Origin: Nostoc sp. MS1
Lineage (GTDB): Bacteria > Cyanobacteriota > Cyanobacteriia > Cyanobacteriales > Nostocaceae
DNA length: 64,000 nt
NCBI RefSeq assembly: GCF_019976755.1
Contig: NZ_AP023441.1
Span: 5,329,501-5,393,500 of the forward strand
Direction: 5' to 3'
Shown: piece by piece, positions 7,875-16,601 of the stretch
Numbering within the stretch: position 1 is the stretch's first letter
Layout of the letters: each line of letters starts with the position of its first letter
Translations under genes and position numbers: made by a program
The notes under the pieces: generated by a model
Databases searched by the model: none
What the model saw: the letters and a program-made list of their open reading frames with translations, nothing else
Told to the model about the DNA's origin: nothing

Positions 7875-10010
7875 TCAGGACTCAACATTCAGCACTGATA
7901 ATGCCTGCATAGCAGCTTGAATAATAGAATCATATTGGGGTAAAGACAAGTCAATTTCTAAAGCGTCCTCACGGGTAGTTCCGAGTAATCCGATTGTACT
8001 ACCTGGCTGCATGACTAAAACTTTGCCATCTGCGTTTTTAATTCTCAATTCGGGAAGCGAGTTATTTTCATAGATCCCACAAGTATATTGACGTTGATTG
8101 TGCTTGAAGGTGGTTCTTAAAGGTTTAGGCGAAGGTGAATAAAATAATTGCGATTGATTGAGTTGTGCTGATTGCTTCTGTGCCAATCTGACACCTAGTA
8201 ATTCCAACTCCAGGTTAGTATTACCATTAAAGTTATTCTCGCGTAATTTATAAGCAATATCTAATTTTGGCGGTAAGGGGTAATAATCACGCCAACGCCA
8301 TGCGATCGCTTTAAATTGATATTGTTGACCGTTAATAGTTTGGCTGAGTGTAACCTTGATATGACCTTTGCCGACTATTTGCTGTTCTACAACTTGAACG
8401 TTGGGTGTCCAGAATATGGGGTCTGGGTTATCGATACCGCAAGGATGCAAAGTATTTAACTGTTGGTACAGTTCTTGATTGATTTGATTGAAGTTAGCTT
8501 GAGCATCAATGTTTAATAACGGCTTGAGGTGCTGGAGTTCTAAACATTGATTAGCGAACTCACATAAACGCGATCGCAACTCCTGTAAATTCTGCGCTGG
8601 TAAAGAAAATCCACCAGCAGCTTTATGACCTCCGTATTTACCCAGCAAATCGTGACAATACTCCAAAGCCTCAAACACATGAAACTCAGGAATACTCCTA
8701 GCTGAACCGCGAATATGTTCCTCATCTTCATAAGTACCGATGAAAACAGGAACACCGTAACGTTCCACCAAGCGAGAGGCAACAATACCAATAACACCAT
8801 GATGCCAACCCGGTTGAACAATAACTAATACCCGGTCTTGCTGTAAAGTAGAGAGGAACTGTGATTCTACATAAGCGATCGCTTGTTGTTCGATTTCCTC
8901 ACACATTTGCTGACGGCTAGTATTAGCCTGTTCGCATTGCATCGCTCGTTCTAAAGCCATTCCCTCATCATCTGTTGTTAATAATTCAATTACTGTTAAA
9001 GGATCACCTATCCTACCAACCGCATTGATACGAGGCCCCAAGCGAAAGCCGATGTCCTCTGGCTTTAAAGATTTGGGAGTGGGGAGTGGGGAGTGGGGAG
9101 TAGAGTCATCATTAATTAATTTTGAATTTTGAATTTTGAATTTTGAATTGTTTGCTTGCACTCCTGCAACTTGAATTAGCGCCTGTACTCCTGGTAATTG
9201 GGACTTTGGTAAAAGCTTCAAACCGCGTTTTACCCAACGACGATTGACACCAGTTAGGGGAGCTAAATCTGCGATCGTTCCCAAGGTAAATAGTGCTAAC
9301 ATCGGCTGAATTAAGCCTTTGGTTTTGTCTAGTTTTTGTGCTAGAGATACTGCCAAAATATAGGCAACACCTACACCAGCTACACCCCTATATGGTGAAG
9401 ATTCAGCTATGAGTTTGGGGTTGAGAATAGCGTCGGCTGGGGGTAGTTTTTGGGGGATGTCGTGGTGGTCGGTGATGATAACTTTTAAACCAAGTTCTTT
9501 GGCTCTGGAGATGGGTTCAAAAGCGGAAATCCCATTATCAACAGTGAGAATTAATTTCACACCTTCGCTATGAAATTCTTCGACAATGCGCTTATTAATA
9601 CCATAGCCTTCGTGCATCCGGCTGGGAATAGCATAATCTACCTGAGCGCCTAAACTGCGGAGACTACGCAACAATAAAGCGGTGCTAGTCATACCATCTG
9701 CATCGTAATCACCGCATATAGCTATTTTACTTTGGGATGCGATCGCCTCTTGCAATAACTCCACACTCACCGCCAAATCTGGAAACTCTGTTAATGGCGA
9801 GGGTAAATTTAAAGATTCAGGCTCTAAAAATGCTTGTGCTTGTTCTGCTGTTTCGATACCCCTGTTAATCAACAATTGGCTAACAATAGGTGAAAGATTT
9901 GTTGCGTCTGCTAGTTTTTGAGCTAGTTCTATTTTTTGTAGGTGAATTTGCCAACGTTGGTTGGGTAAACGCCTGGAAGGTTTTGATAATTGCGGTCGTT
10001 GGTCTAGCAT
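7875..10010 (-). CDS. recJ: Single-stranded-DNA-specific exonuclease RecJ (711 aa)
   Basis: A DHH-family 5'-3' single-strand exonuclease used in recombination and mismatch/base-excision repair. Visible signatures are CGDYDADGMTST, TVDNGIS, the DHH motif TDHHDIPQKLP, GPRINAVGR, and the DHHA1 region GWHHGVIGIVASRLVERYG with GGHKAAGG. A C-terminal OB-fold part follows. About 25 residues near 288-312 are encoded by intergenic-type short repeats and read through in frame; they fall just before the GFRLGPRINAVGR motif, so presumably form a surface loop. The family is otherwise of this order of length in cyanobacteria. Confidence 0.95.
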   Translation of the reverse strand: MLDQRPQLSKPSRRLPNQRWQIHLQKIELAQKLADATNLSPIVSQLLINRGIETAEQAQAFLEPESLNLPSPLTEFPDLAVSVELLQEAIASQSKIAICGDYDADGMTSTALLLRSLRSLGAQVDYAIPSRMHEGYGINKRIVEEFHSEGVKLILTVDNGISAFEPISRAKELGLKVIITDHHDIPQKLPPADAILNPKLIAESSPYRGVAGVGVAYILAVSLAQKLDKTKGLIQPMLALFTLGTIADLAPLTGVNRRWVKRGLKLLPKSQLPGVQALIQVAGVQANNSKFKIQNSKLINDDSTPHSPLPTPKSLKPEDIGFRLGPRINAVGRIGDPLTVIELLTTDDEGMALERAMQCEQANTSRQQMCEEIEQQAIAYVESQFLSTLQQDRVLVIVQPGWHHGVIGIVASRLVERYGVPVFIGTYEDEEHIRGSARSIPEFHVFEALEYCHDLLGKYGGHKAAGGFSLPAQNLQELRSRLCEFANQCLELQHLKPLLNIDAQANFNQINQELYQQLNTLHPCGIDNPDPIFWTPNVQVVEQQIVGKGHIKVTLSQTINGQQYQFKAIAWRWRDYYPLPPKLDIAYKLRENNFNGNTNLELELLGVRLAQKQSAQLNQSQLFYSPSPKPLRTTFKHNQRQYTCGIYENNSLPELRIKNADGKVLVMQPGSTIGLLGTTREDALEIDLSLPQYDSIIQAAMQALSVLNVES
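9075..9150. repeat. Short tandem repeats inside the recJ reading frame
   Basis: Two tandem tracts lie inside recJ: GGGAGTG-type units at about 9075-9100 and AATTTTG-type units at about 9119-9149. Both unit types are otherwise found between genes in Nostocales. On the coding strand they give SKFKIQNSKL and SPLPTP-like peptides, and the frame stays open. Confidence 0.85.
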
Positions 10011-10154
10011 TGAGCTATAAAATCAGGTATCAAACACAAAGGGGTGAAGCATAATATTATCCTCACCCCTAGTATTACTCACAAAATCTTACCAAACGTT
10101 TACTTTAAATCAGTTATTAGTTGTCAACTTGTGTTCACTGTCAACTGTCAACTG

Positions 10155-10445
10155 TCAACAAATTGATTCAAAATGTTCCACAGTGGGAAATGGTTCGTAA
10201 AAATGATGGAGGAGTTGTTTCCATTGTTGATATTCTGGAGAACTTCTAAATCCGACTGTATGCGCCTCTAGAGTTTCCCATTTCACCAGCAATAAATATT
10301 TGCCTTTCACCTCTAAACAGCGATTCAGTTCATGGGAGATATAACCATTCATTGAAGCAATAATGTTTGAGGCTTGCTGGAAAGCATCTTCAAAATCTTG
10401 CTCTGCGCCAGTTTTGACATTAAGCATTGCTGCTTCCAAAATCAT
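10155..10445 (-). CDS. Antibiotic biosynthesis monooxygenase (ABM) domain protein (96 aa)
   Basis: A single dimeric alpha-beta barrel domain of the ABM type: the N-terminal strand MILEAAMLNVKTG, helix EQDFEDAFQQASNII, GYISHELNRCLE, then YLLLVKWETLEAHTVGFRSSPEYQQW, which is the usual family ending. Such proteins are cofactor-free oxygenases, heme-degrading enzymes or small-molecule sensors; the substrate cannot be read from the sequence. It lies 9 nt downstream of a secreted unknown protein gene on the same strand, probably one transcript. Confidence 0.88.
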   Translation of the reverse strand: MILEAAMLNVKTGAEQDFEDAFQQASNIIASMNGYISHELNRCLEVKGKYLLLVKWETLEAHTVGFRSSPEYQQWKQLLHHFYEPFPTVEHFESIC

Positions 10446-10454
10446 ACGTCGGTT

Positions 10455-10892
10455 TTAGAGAATGTTTATGCGTCCATCATCCAGTATATAGAGAGAGCGA
10501 TCGCCTGGATAGCGCCAAGTGGGACGAAACTCTACACGCAGAGTCCCAAAGTTGGGTTTAGAGACAACAGCTTGTACTGGCGCTCCCGTTTTATCCCAAA
10601 ACACCAGAGACATATTAGGTTGAGAACCGTCTTGTTGGGGGAATGAGAGTTTCTGCTTAGGTTGTATACGGATGGGGGTAGCACCTTGGATTCTTTCCAT
10701 CTCTATTAAATTAGATGTATTATTTATGACTTCTAACCGAATACGCTGTCCTGGTGTAAACTGGAGCGGCTTTGCTCCACAATTAGAGGCACAAGTTCCA
10801 GCTAACGTAGGGCGAGGATGGTCTATTGATGCCACTAAAATAGTAGCTGCAATTAAGGTTAAAGGCAGTTTTTTAAACATACTATCTAGCAT
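10455..10892 (-). CDS. Unknown exported protein (145 aa)
   Basis: I do not recognise a family. A signal peptide is visible: MFKKLPLTLIAATILVASIDHPRPTLA, with a likely cut near the alanine; the second Met (position 5, start at 10880) may be the true start. The mature part begins GTCASNCGAKPLQFTPGQ, followed by strand-rich sequence such as IRLEVINNTSNLIEMERIQG and ending in ILDDGRINIL. Two cysteines (CASNC) could form a disulfide. The gene is 9 nt upstream of the ABM-domain gene. Confidence 0.8.
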   Translation of the reverse strand: MLDSMFKKLPLTLIAATILVASIDHPRPTLAGTCASNCGAKPLQFTPGQRIRLEVINNTSNLIEMERIQGATPIRIQPKQKLSFPQQDGSQPNMSLVFWDKTGAPVQAVVSKPNFGTLRVEFRPTWRYPGDRSLYILDDGRINIL

Positions 10893-11069
10893 ATATACTT
10901 ATACTAAATAGTAGCCCAGCGTATAAGTCCCTTACCTCAGCAAATATCCAGAATTTAGGATCAAGTGCAGCTAATAACTAACGATATCTTGGTTGCTTTG
11001 GTAATGGGTCATAGTTAATAGGTAATTGTTTTCCACATTACCCATGACCAATTACCTATTACCAAACCC

Positions 11070-11570
11070 TTAATCGAGGCTCATGTCAAACTCTAACTGA
11101 TGACTTTGAGAAAAATCATGGGTGAAATGATCAACCACATTAGTATCAGCTAGTTCTAGATTATAAAAATCTACAAATTCATGGTCAAAATATGGGCCAG
11201 CGTGCCAAGTACCCTCATGTAATTTAATAAAACAATTTCCTGGAATACGAAAAGCTGCAATTTCTTCTAAAACTGGTATGTCTAAATCATTGTGGGGAGG
11301 ACAAACAGCCATTAACCAATCTTTACCTTCCAGAGAACCTAAACATTGAGTACATTGCATATGGCGGGTAATTTTATGAAACTTCCGCCCTCGCTTTTGC
11401 AATCGCATAATATAAAAGCGGGGTATACCATTGTGCAAATTTAATTGAGCATCTTCACTATCAAAAGCTTTACCATCTGCACTAGGGAAAATTACTTGTC
11501 CATAACGCTGAAAATTTTCTGGTGTTATCCACTGTGCTGATAATTGTTGGACTGCTTGTGATGTAGTCAT
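11070..11570 (-). CDS. Ureidoglycolate lyase/hydrolase-family protein (166 aa)
   Basis: A cupin-type protein of the ureidoglycolate lyase family (AllA-like): WITPENFQRYGQVI at the start, FHKITRHMQCTQCLGSLEG in the middle and FIKLHEGTWHAGPYF near the end, where the histidines sit at the expected metal or substrate site. In purine breakdown AllA releases urea from ureidoglycolate; no other allantoin genes are nearby, so the substrate is open. I prefer the ATG at 11570 (MTTSQAVQQL) over an upstream ATG at 11618, because the extra 16 residues are not family-like. Confidence 0.82.
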   Translation of the reverse strand: MTTSQAVQQLSAQWITPENFQRYGQVIFPSADGKAFDSEDAQLNLHNGIPRFYIMRLQKRGRKFHKITRHMQCTQCLGSLEGKDWLMAVCPPHNDLDIPVLEEIAAFRIPGNCFIKLHEGTWHAGPYFDHEFVDFYNLELADTNVVDHFTHDFSQSHQLEFDMSLD

Positions 11571-11676
11571 ATAATATTTATGGCAACTAATTATTAGATA
11601 ATAGTAAAAATCTCGCACTTAATTACATATCATCCATTATCAACTAAAACAACTATATCGTAGTAACTAACCGAAC

Positions 11677-11701
11677 TGCGTACTAATTAAGTTAGTACGC
11701 A
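11677..11701. promoter_or_regulatory. Perfect 10-bp palindromic arms, possible operator or hairpin
   Basis: TGCGTACTAA and its exact complement TTAGTACGCA are separated by 5 bp. They sit in the divergent intergenic region between the ureidoglycolate-lyase-like gene and the truncated NarL-type regulator. A second inverted repeat (CAAGGCT/AGCCTTG, 11779-11801) follows. The perfect symmetry suggests a dimeric regulator site or an RNA hairpin; which one is not decidable here. Confidence 0.45.
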
Positions 11702-11838
11702 TGAAGTAAATCTTACATTTAGTTGATCCATAAGTTCACATTGGTAACTTCTATTTAAAAAATACAAACAGACTGTAGCAAGGCTGTGTTTGTTAGCCTT
11801 GTACTGTTTTTCAACAACATATACTTGAACTATTTCGT

Positions 11839-12351
11839 ATGAGCAAATCCAATGTCATTCGCATCTTGATTGCTGACGATCATCCGATTCTAGGACAAGC
11901 TTTAACAATGTTTCTCCAATGTGAGCCAGATATGACTGTAGTTGGTCATGCTGGCGATGGTAAAGAGGCACTAGAACTTTTTCGCTACCATCAACCCGAC
12001 GTAGTGCTAATGGATTTACAAATGCCCCAGATGGAAGGTGCAGATGCGATCGCAACTATTTGTGCTAATTTTAAACACGCCCGGATTATTGTCTTAACTA
12101 CTTTTGAAGGTGATGAGGATATTTACCGAGGATTAAGGGCTGGTGCAAAAGGTTATATTCTTAAGGGGGCGAAACCGAACGAACTTTTAGATGCAATTCG
12201 TACAGTTCATGAAGGTTACAAGTATATTCCGCCGCGTATAGCAGCTAAGTTAGCAGAACGGATGGATAGGGAGGAATTGAGCGATCGCGCAACAATTCTT
12301 TCCTATACCTATAGATTTATATATAACAAAATAGCCCACCCACTCTCTTAA
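11839..12351 (+). CDS. NarL-type response regulator lacking its DNA-binding domain (170 aa)
   Basis: The receiver domain is intact: acidic D13/D14 (IADDH), phospho-acceptor D59 (VVLMDLQMPQMEG), T (VLTTFEG) and K (YILKGA). After the linker AERMDREELSDR, where NarL/FixJ proteins continue into the LuxR helix-turn-helix, the sequence changes to about 25 unrelated residues (ATILSYTYRF...) and stops. The change occurs at the HIP1 octamer GCGATCGC at about 12281-12289, and the final codons come from the terminator hairpin of the opposite gene. So the DNA-binding domain is lost; the product could still work as a single receiver, or the gene may be dead. Confidence 0.85.
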   Translation: MSKSNVIRILIADDHPILGQALTMFLQCEPDMTVVGHAGDGKEALELFRYHQPDVVLMDLQMPQMEGADAIATICANFKHARIIVLTTFEGDEDIYRGLRAGAKGYILKGAKPNELLDAIRTVHEGYKYIPPRIAAKLAERMDREELSDRATILSYTYRFIYNKIAHPLS

Positions 12352-12369
12352 ATGAGGAGTGGGCGGGCT
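12333..12369 (-). terminator. Rho-independent terminator of the hemerythrin gene
   Basis: A 13-bp stem (AGCCCACCCACTC with GAGTGGGCGGGCT, one mismatch) and an 11-nt loop lie about 50 nt behind the stop of the minus-strand hemerythrin gene. Read on the minus strand it is followed by ATTTTGTT. It also overlaps the stop codon of the truncated response regulator on the plus strand. Confidence 0.75.
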
Positions 12370-12419
12370 TAATAATCAGCTTTTAACGATGGGTATCTAC
12401 CTGCTAACTAAAGGTGATA

Positions 12420-13475
12420 TTACACACCTGCACCGCTAGCTTGACCAGCTAATCTTTGTTGAATTTTGCTTTTAGCAGCTTTGAACTCGGTAGCTAGTTG
12501 CTCGGTTTGGTCGCTGCTGAGGTTGTTGCGGATAGCAGCAAACATGGTGCTTTCTTCTTGACGAACGTGATCCATCACGATATTAGCTAGGTCTTTAATT
12601 CTATCTTTGATCTCAGGATTAGAGGGGCTGATAGCCTTGATTTCCTCTAACCGACGCTTCATATCGGCTTGTTCGTCATACAGTTCTTGGGTATCACTTT
12701 GACCGTAGAAAGAACGCACTCTGGGGTATACTACTTCTTCCTCAGCTTCAGCGTGAGCGGTTAGATCCTTGTAGAGTTGACCGAAGTATTCTTGGATTTT
12801 TTGAGGGTTGTTGCTTTGTGCAATTTCTGTGAACAGGACGTTAACTTTGTTGTGATCCAGACGAATAACGTCTTGGATGTTCATGTCTTTCTTGTCAGAA
12901 CCTTGAGTTACAGCGCTACCTACTACACCACTGAAGGCTGCGATCGCATCTTGAACACGTCCCCAAATACCTTGGTCTGCGTCTTGTCCAGTAAGTTCAC
13001 GCACACCCAAAATTTCTAAAATACCTTTGAGTTGTTCTTGGTGAGCGCGGTTCTCAAAGTTAACAGTGTTTAAGGGGCCGATTGCTGCTAACACGTCAGC
13101 GCCAACTTTTTGTGCTGCTTTGTGAACTAGCAAACCGCTCATTACTTGTTGGTGCTTGAGCAACTCATGTTGAGATACTTTTTCAAAGAAGCTGAGTTGA
13201 GAACCTTGCATCAATTTGCGAATTTGGTCAGCCATTTCGGTGACTGTTTGTTTTGGTTGTTGCTGAACGCCATATTGAACAATAACAGTTTCTATGATGC
13301 CCAAGTTCTTACGGTCATCTTCAAGGAAATCACGAATGCGGTTAGAAATTTCTTCGTCAGTTGATTCTCTCAAAAAGCTTTCTTCGTTTTCAATAATCAA
13401 CTGTTGAAGTAGTCTTACATCTGCTAATTTAACGCCGATAGCATTACGTTTTGCATCATCTAAAGTTGATACCAT
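12420..13475 (-). CDS. Hemerythrin HHE-domain protein with N-terminal helical domain (351 aa)
   Basis: The C-terminal part (about residues 195-340) is a hemerythrin-like four-helix bundle with the iron-binding pattern: DVIRLDHNKVNVLF, HAEAEEEVVYPRVR and NIVMDHVRQEESTMF. It should bind a di-iron centre and oxygen or redox signals. The N-terminal part (1-190) is alpha-helical with internal similarity (LLIENEESFLR..., then QLSFFEKVSQHELLKHQQVMSGLLVHKAAQKV), of unknown role. Upstream AGGAGAAC is a strong ribosome binding site. It is transcribed alone and has its own terminator. Confidence 0.9.
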   Translation of the reverse strand: MVSTLDDAKRNAIGVKLADVRLLQQLIIENEESFLRESTDEEISNRIRDFLEDDRKNLGIIETVIVQYGVQQQPKQTVTEMADQIRKLMQGSQLSFFEKVSQHELLKHQQVMSGLLVHKAAQKVGADVLAAIGPLNTVNFENRAHQEQLKGILEILGVRELTGQDADQGIWGRVQDAIAAFSGVVGSAVTQGSDKKDMNIQDVIRLDHNKVNVLFTEIAQSNNPQKIQEYFGQLYKDLTAHAEAEEEVVYPRVRSFYGQSDTQELYDEQADMKRRLEEIKAISPSNPEIKDRIKDLANIVMDHVRQEESTMFAAIRNNLSSDQTEQLATEFKAAKSKIQQRLAGQASGAGV

Positions 13476-13736
13476 TCTTAAGTTCTCCTCTGGAAAGTAG
13501 TCTTATTTTTAACTAATCTCAGATTGACACAGTTCTTTGTAATCTTTCCTCTTTCTTTTGAGCTATTAGATAGGTAACTCAAGATAGAAAGTTAATATTA
13601 TTTTGACAGAAAAATATACTTCTACTTTTAGATATACAAACATTTAATATCTACTCCATCTCTAGATAGATAATTTTTTTATTTTAGTTGTTTAGATTAA
13701 CTCAATAAGATTAAATTTATGGGAGATTTACTAATA

Positions 13737-14483
13737 ATGCCTGAAACCCCCGGATTAGGAGAACAGGCGCTGAATAAAGCGGCAGAGGTCGGGTTAACTA
13801 GCCAGTTAGATGAAGTAGAAAATCTCGATATAGATATCAAAACTGATCCATTGAAACTAGTCCAAGGACAAGTGGATTCAGTCAAAATTGACGGTGAAGG
13901 TATGGTAATGCAGAAAGACTTGCGTGTAGAGTCAATGCAAATGCAGGTCAACAATGTTGCTATTAATCCTTTGAGTGTAGCTTTTGGCAAAATTGAACTT
14001 ACCAAACCCACAGTTGGGACTGCACGAGTTGTTTTAACAGAAGTAGATATCAACCGTGCCTTTAATTCTGAATTTGTTATTTCCAAAATTCAAAGCCAGA
14101 AAATCCATATTAACGGGCAACTAAAAACAGTTAAACCCCAACAAATAGACTTCCGTTTACCAGGTGAAGAAAAAGTCGCAATCAATGCTGATATTCTATT
14201 AGTAGAAAATAACGAAACTCAGAAAGTTGCCTTTACTGCCGTACCCCGTGTTAGTGCTAATGGTACATCTGTGGTGCTGGAAAATGTCACCTACGGCAAT
14301 GAACAAGAAATTTCACCAGAATTAACACAAGCTTTAGTAGAACAAACTAGTGAAATTTTAAACTTAAGCAACTTTGATTTAGAAGGAATGAGTTTACGAG
14401 TTAAGCGACTACAAGTAGAAACAGGTAAACTCACACTGCAAGCGGAAGCTTATGTAGAAAAAATTCCCTCAGATAACAACTAG
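13737..14483 (+). CDS. DUF2993 (LmeA-like) lipid-binding-type protein (248 aa)
   Basis: The sequence has the DUF2993 pattern seen in many cyanobacteria: KAAEVGLTSQLDEVENLDIDIKTDP, then the VDSVKIDGEGMVMQKDLRVE strands and NPLSVAFGKIELTKPT. The family is thought to have a long hydrophobic groove for lipids (LmeA in mycobacteria); the cyanobacterial role is unknown. No signal peptide is visible. I chose the ATG at 13737 since GGGAG stands 11 nt upstream; an ATG at 13719 adds six residues. The next gene (DUF2231) follows after 11 nt, so they form an operon. Confidence 0.85.
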   Translation: MPETPGLGEQALNKAAEVGLTSQLDEVENLDIDIKTDPLKLVQGQVDSVKIDGEGMVMQKDLRVESMQMQVNNVAINPLSVAFGKIELTKPTVGTARVVLTEVDINRAFNSEFVISKIQSQKIHINGQLKTVKPQQIDFRLPGEEKVAINADILLVENNETQKVAFTAVPRVSANGTSVVLENVTYGNEQEISPELTQALVEQTSEILNLSNFDLEGMSLRVKRLQVETGKLTLQAEAYVEKIPSDNN

Positions 14484-14494
14484 GTGACTTAATT

Positions 14495-15055
14495 ATGGAA
14501 ACTACAGATACAACTACTACAGGTTCCTCTGCTTCTTCTCCATTTCCAAATCTTCCCCCCGTTATTGAAACAGACGATCGCGAATATCGTGATACAGGTG
14601 TACCAAGTACAGTAGCGATCGCCGGACACCCCCTCCACCCCCTCAGCGTAATTTTCCCCATTGCTTTCTTAGCAGCCGCCTTGGGTAGCGATGTCGGTTA
14701 CTGGCTAACCCGCGATTTCTTCTGGGCTAGGGCTTCTATTTGGTTAATTGGCTTAGGCTTAGGAGGTGGACTTATCGCCGCCGCCATAGGCTTAAGCGAC
14801 TTCTTAAAAATTGAACGTGTCCGCAAACGTAACGCTGGTTGGATACACATGATTCTGAATGTATCCATCCTAGTTTTGACACTAATAAACTTCCTGATCC
14901 GCTTCGGCAACATTGACGGCAGAATATTACCTTGGGGATTGTTAATCTCTTTAGTTGTTGGTACTCTAACTAGCGCTTCTGGCTGGTTTGGTGCAGAACT
15001 TTCCTATCGCCACAAAATCGGCGTAGTAGGTGCTGGTAGTAAGAGATATCCATAA
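14495..15055 (+). CDS. DUF2231 membrane protein (186 aa)
   Basis: After a polar, Thr/Ser-rich N-terminus comes the family hallmark GHPLHPLSVIFPIAF, followed by four hydrophobic helices (about residues 48-66, 78-100, 114-134 and 142-160) and GWFGAELSYRHKIGV at the end. DUF2231 proteins are predicted inner-membrane proteins, some thought to bind heme through the histidine pair. It is the second gene of an operon with the DUF2993 gene. Function is unknown. Confidence 0.85.
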   Translation: METTDTTTTGSSASSPFPNLPPVIETDDREYRDTGVPSTVAIAGHPLHPLSVIFPIAFLAAALGSDVGYWLTRDFFWARASIWLIGLGLGGGLIAAAIGLSDFLKIERVRKRNAGWIHMILNVSILVLTLINFLIRFGNIDGRILPWGLLISLVVGTLTSASGWFGAELSYRHKIGVVGAGSKRYP

Positions 15056-15460
15056 GTAATATCAAGTCCGGTTAATTGCTTAGAATATGCTTGGTTTGGT
15101 CGGTAATGGGTGATAGCGAATAGGTAATTGCTTTCTACCATTACCAATTACCAATTCCCACTCCCCCCAATATGACAAGTGTTTAGCTTCAATAAATGAA
15201 TCATCCTATTGCTACCACAATGAGTAGTGATAGGTTTTTTGTTTAAGTATGACAATTGCCTCTACCTATCAATGGTTTAATAGCTATGATGAGACTTTAT
15301 ATTATAGCAGTAGCTACAATTGTTAGGACATTTCTCTGTTCCCTGTTCCCCGTTCCCTATTCCCTTGAGAGCAAAATATGATGTCCTAACCAATATGTCC
15401 GTTGCCATACAAGATATTTTAGTATTTATTATCCCACCGATTTTAGATAAAATATAAATC
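15056..15460. other. Intergenic region with short repeats and a small inverted-repeat element
   Basis: No gene is seen. The stretch holds TTACCAATTACCAATT-type short repeats (about 15118-15165) and, at 15322-15390, a 69-bp unit with 10-bp perfect terminal inverted repeats (listed separately). Confidence 0.5.
15322..15390. repeat. 69-bp MITE-like unit with 10-bp terminal inverted repeats
   Basis: GTTAGGACAT at 15322-15331 is matched by ATGTCCTAAC at 15381-15390. Between them lies a tandem TTCCCTG/TTCCCCG-type short repeat. The structure resembles the small hairpin-forming or MITE-like repeats scattered in Nostoc genomes. Confidence 0.6.
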
Positions 15461-15682
15461 ATGCAGAAAAAGGTAAAAGTTAAACCTAATTCCAAACAAC
15501 AAAAAATTGCTGAACAGGATGATGGCAGTCTCACAGTACACTTAAAATCACCGCCAGTAGATGGTAAAGCTAACGAAGAATTAATCAAACTTCTAGCTGA
15601 AAAATTTGATGTGCCGAAATCTCATATCATGATTAAGTCTGGTTTAACTTCTAGACAAAAACTGATTGAGATAGACACATAA
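15461..15682 (+). CDS. DUF167 (YggU-like) family protein (73 aa)
   Basis: A small conserved protein: VKVKPNSKQQKIAEQ, LTVHLKSPPVDGKANEELIKLLAEKF and the ending IKSGLTSRQKLIEI are the DUF167/UPF0235 signature. The length is normal. The function of the family is unknown. It stands alone, without a clear Shine-Dalgarno sequence before the ATG. Confidence 0.9.
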   Translation: MQKKVKVKPNSKQQKIAEQDDGSLTVHLKSPPVDGKANEELIKLLAEKFDVPKSHIMIKSGLTSRQKLIEIDT

Positions 15683-15765
15683 GAAAGGGCTATAAGTTAA
15701 TTGTACGAAAGTAACCACCCCAGAAATTTAAGCTACATCGTACTTTCTTATTTACGAATTACGAA

Positions 15766-16398
15766 TTAGTATTCGTAGCATAACCGTGGCTCATGAGTAA
15801 TACTAATATATCCAGATTGAGATTTAACTCTTTCTATCCAGGCTTGAATAGCGGGAAAGTGTGTTAAATCAAACCCACCTTCTTCAGCTACGTGGGTGTA
15901 AGCAAATAAAGCAATATCAGCAATTGTGTAACGCTCATCCACAAAAAAGCTATGGTGTCTCAAATGATTTTCCATCACTTTTAGTGCCGCGTACCCAGGT
16001 TCACGTTTTTGTTCTAAAGCCTCACGATATTCTTCGGCTTTACCTAAAATTGATACCCAAAATCTTGAGGTGGCAATATACGGTTCATGACTGTATTGTT
16101 CAAAAAATAACCATTGTAGGACTTGGGCTTTTAAATAGCGATCGCTCGGTAAAAATTCTGTATACTCACTCAAGTAAAGCAATATAGCATTTGATTCTGA
16201 TAAATATTTACCAGGAGCAATTTCTAAAACTGGTATTCTCCCGTTAGGATTTTTACTTAAAAACTCTGAAGTGCGGCTCTCTCCCTTTAAAATATTCACT
16301 TCTTCTCGTTCAAATGGTACACCCATTTGTGTTAATAAAAGTCTCACTTTATAGCCATTGCCCGAAGGTAAAAAATCGTACAAACGTAAAGTTTCCAT
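15766..16398 (-). CDS. Glutathione S-transferase family protein (210 aa)
   Basis: The N-terminal thioredoxin-like domain (LRLYDFLPSGNGYKVRLLLTQMGVPFE, GRIPVLEIAPGKYLSESNAILLYLSE) shows the cis-proline and the ESNAI glutathione-binding turn. The C-terminal helical domain includes YTIADIALFAYTHVAEEGGFDLTHFPAIQAWIERV, the usual N-capping segment. Serine residues in PSGNGYK replace a catalytic tyrosine. The substrate is not evident; detoxification of peroxides or electrophiles is the general family role. Confidence 0.92.
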   Translation of the reverse strand: METLRLYDFLPSGNGYKVRLLLTQMGVPFEREEVNILKGESRTSEFLSKNPNGRIPVLEIAPGKYLSESNAILLYLSEYTEFLPSDRYLKAQVLQWLFFEQYSHEPYIATSRFWVSILGKAEEYREALEQKREPGYAALKVMENHLRHHSFFVDERYTIADIALFAYTHVAEEGGFDLTHFPAIQAWIERVKSQSGYISITHEPRLCYEY

Positions 16399-16601
16399 GT
16401 AGAAATTAAGATACAGAATATGTTGCGAGGTTAAGGTCTAAAATACAATATTTTACAAAATTATTCCTGAATAACAGGATAATTATCTTATCTAATTAGC
16501 CTATTTATTGAAAATATTAATTATTTGAATAAATAAAAATAGACGTATTAATTAATTCAGATATAAATGTTTTTTTTGATGCAATAGAGTAGAATATAAA
16601 T

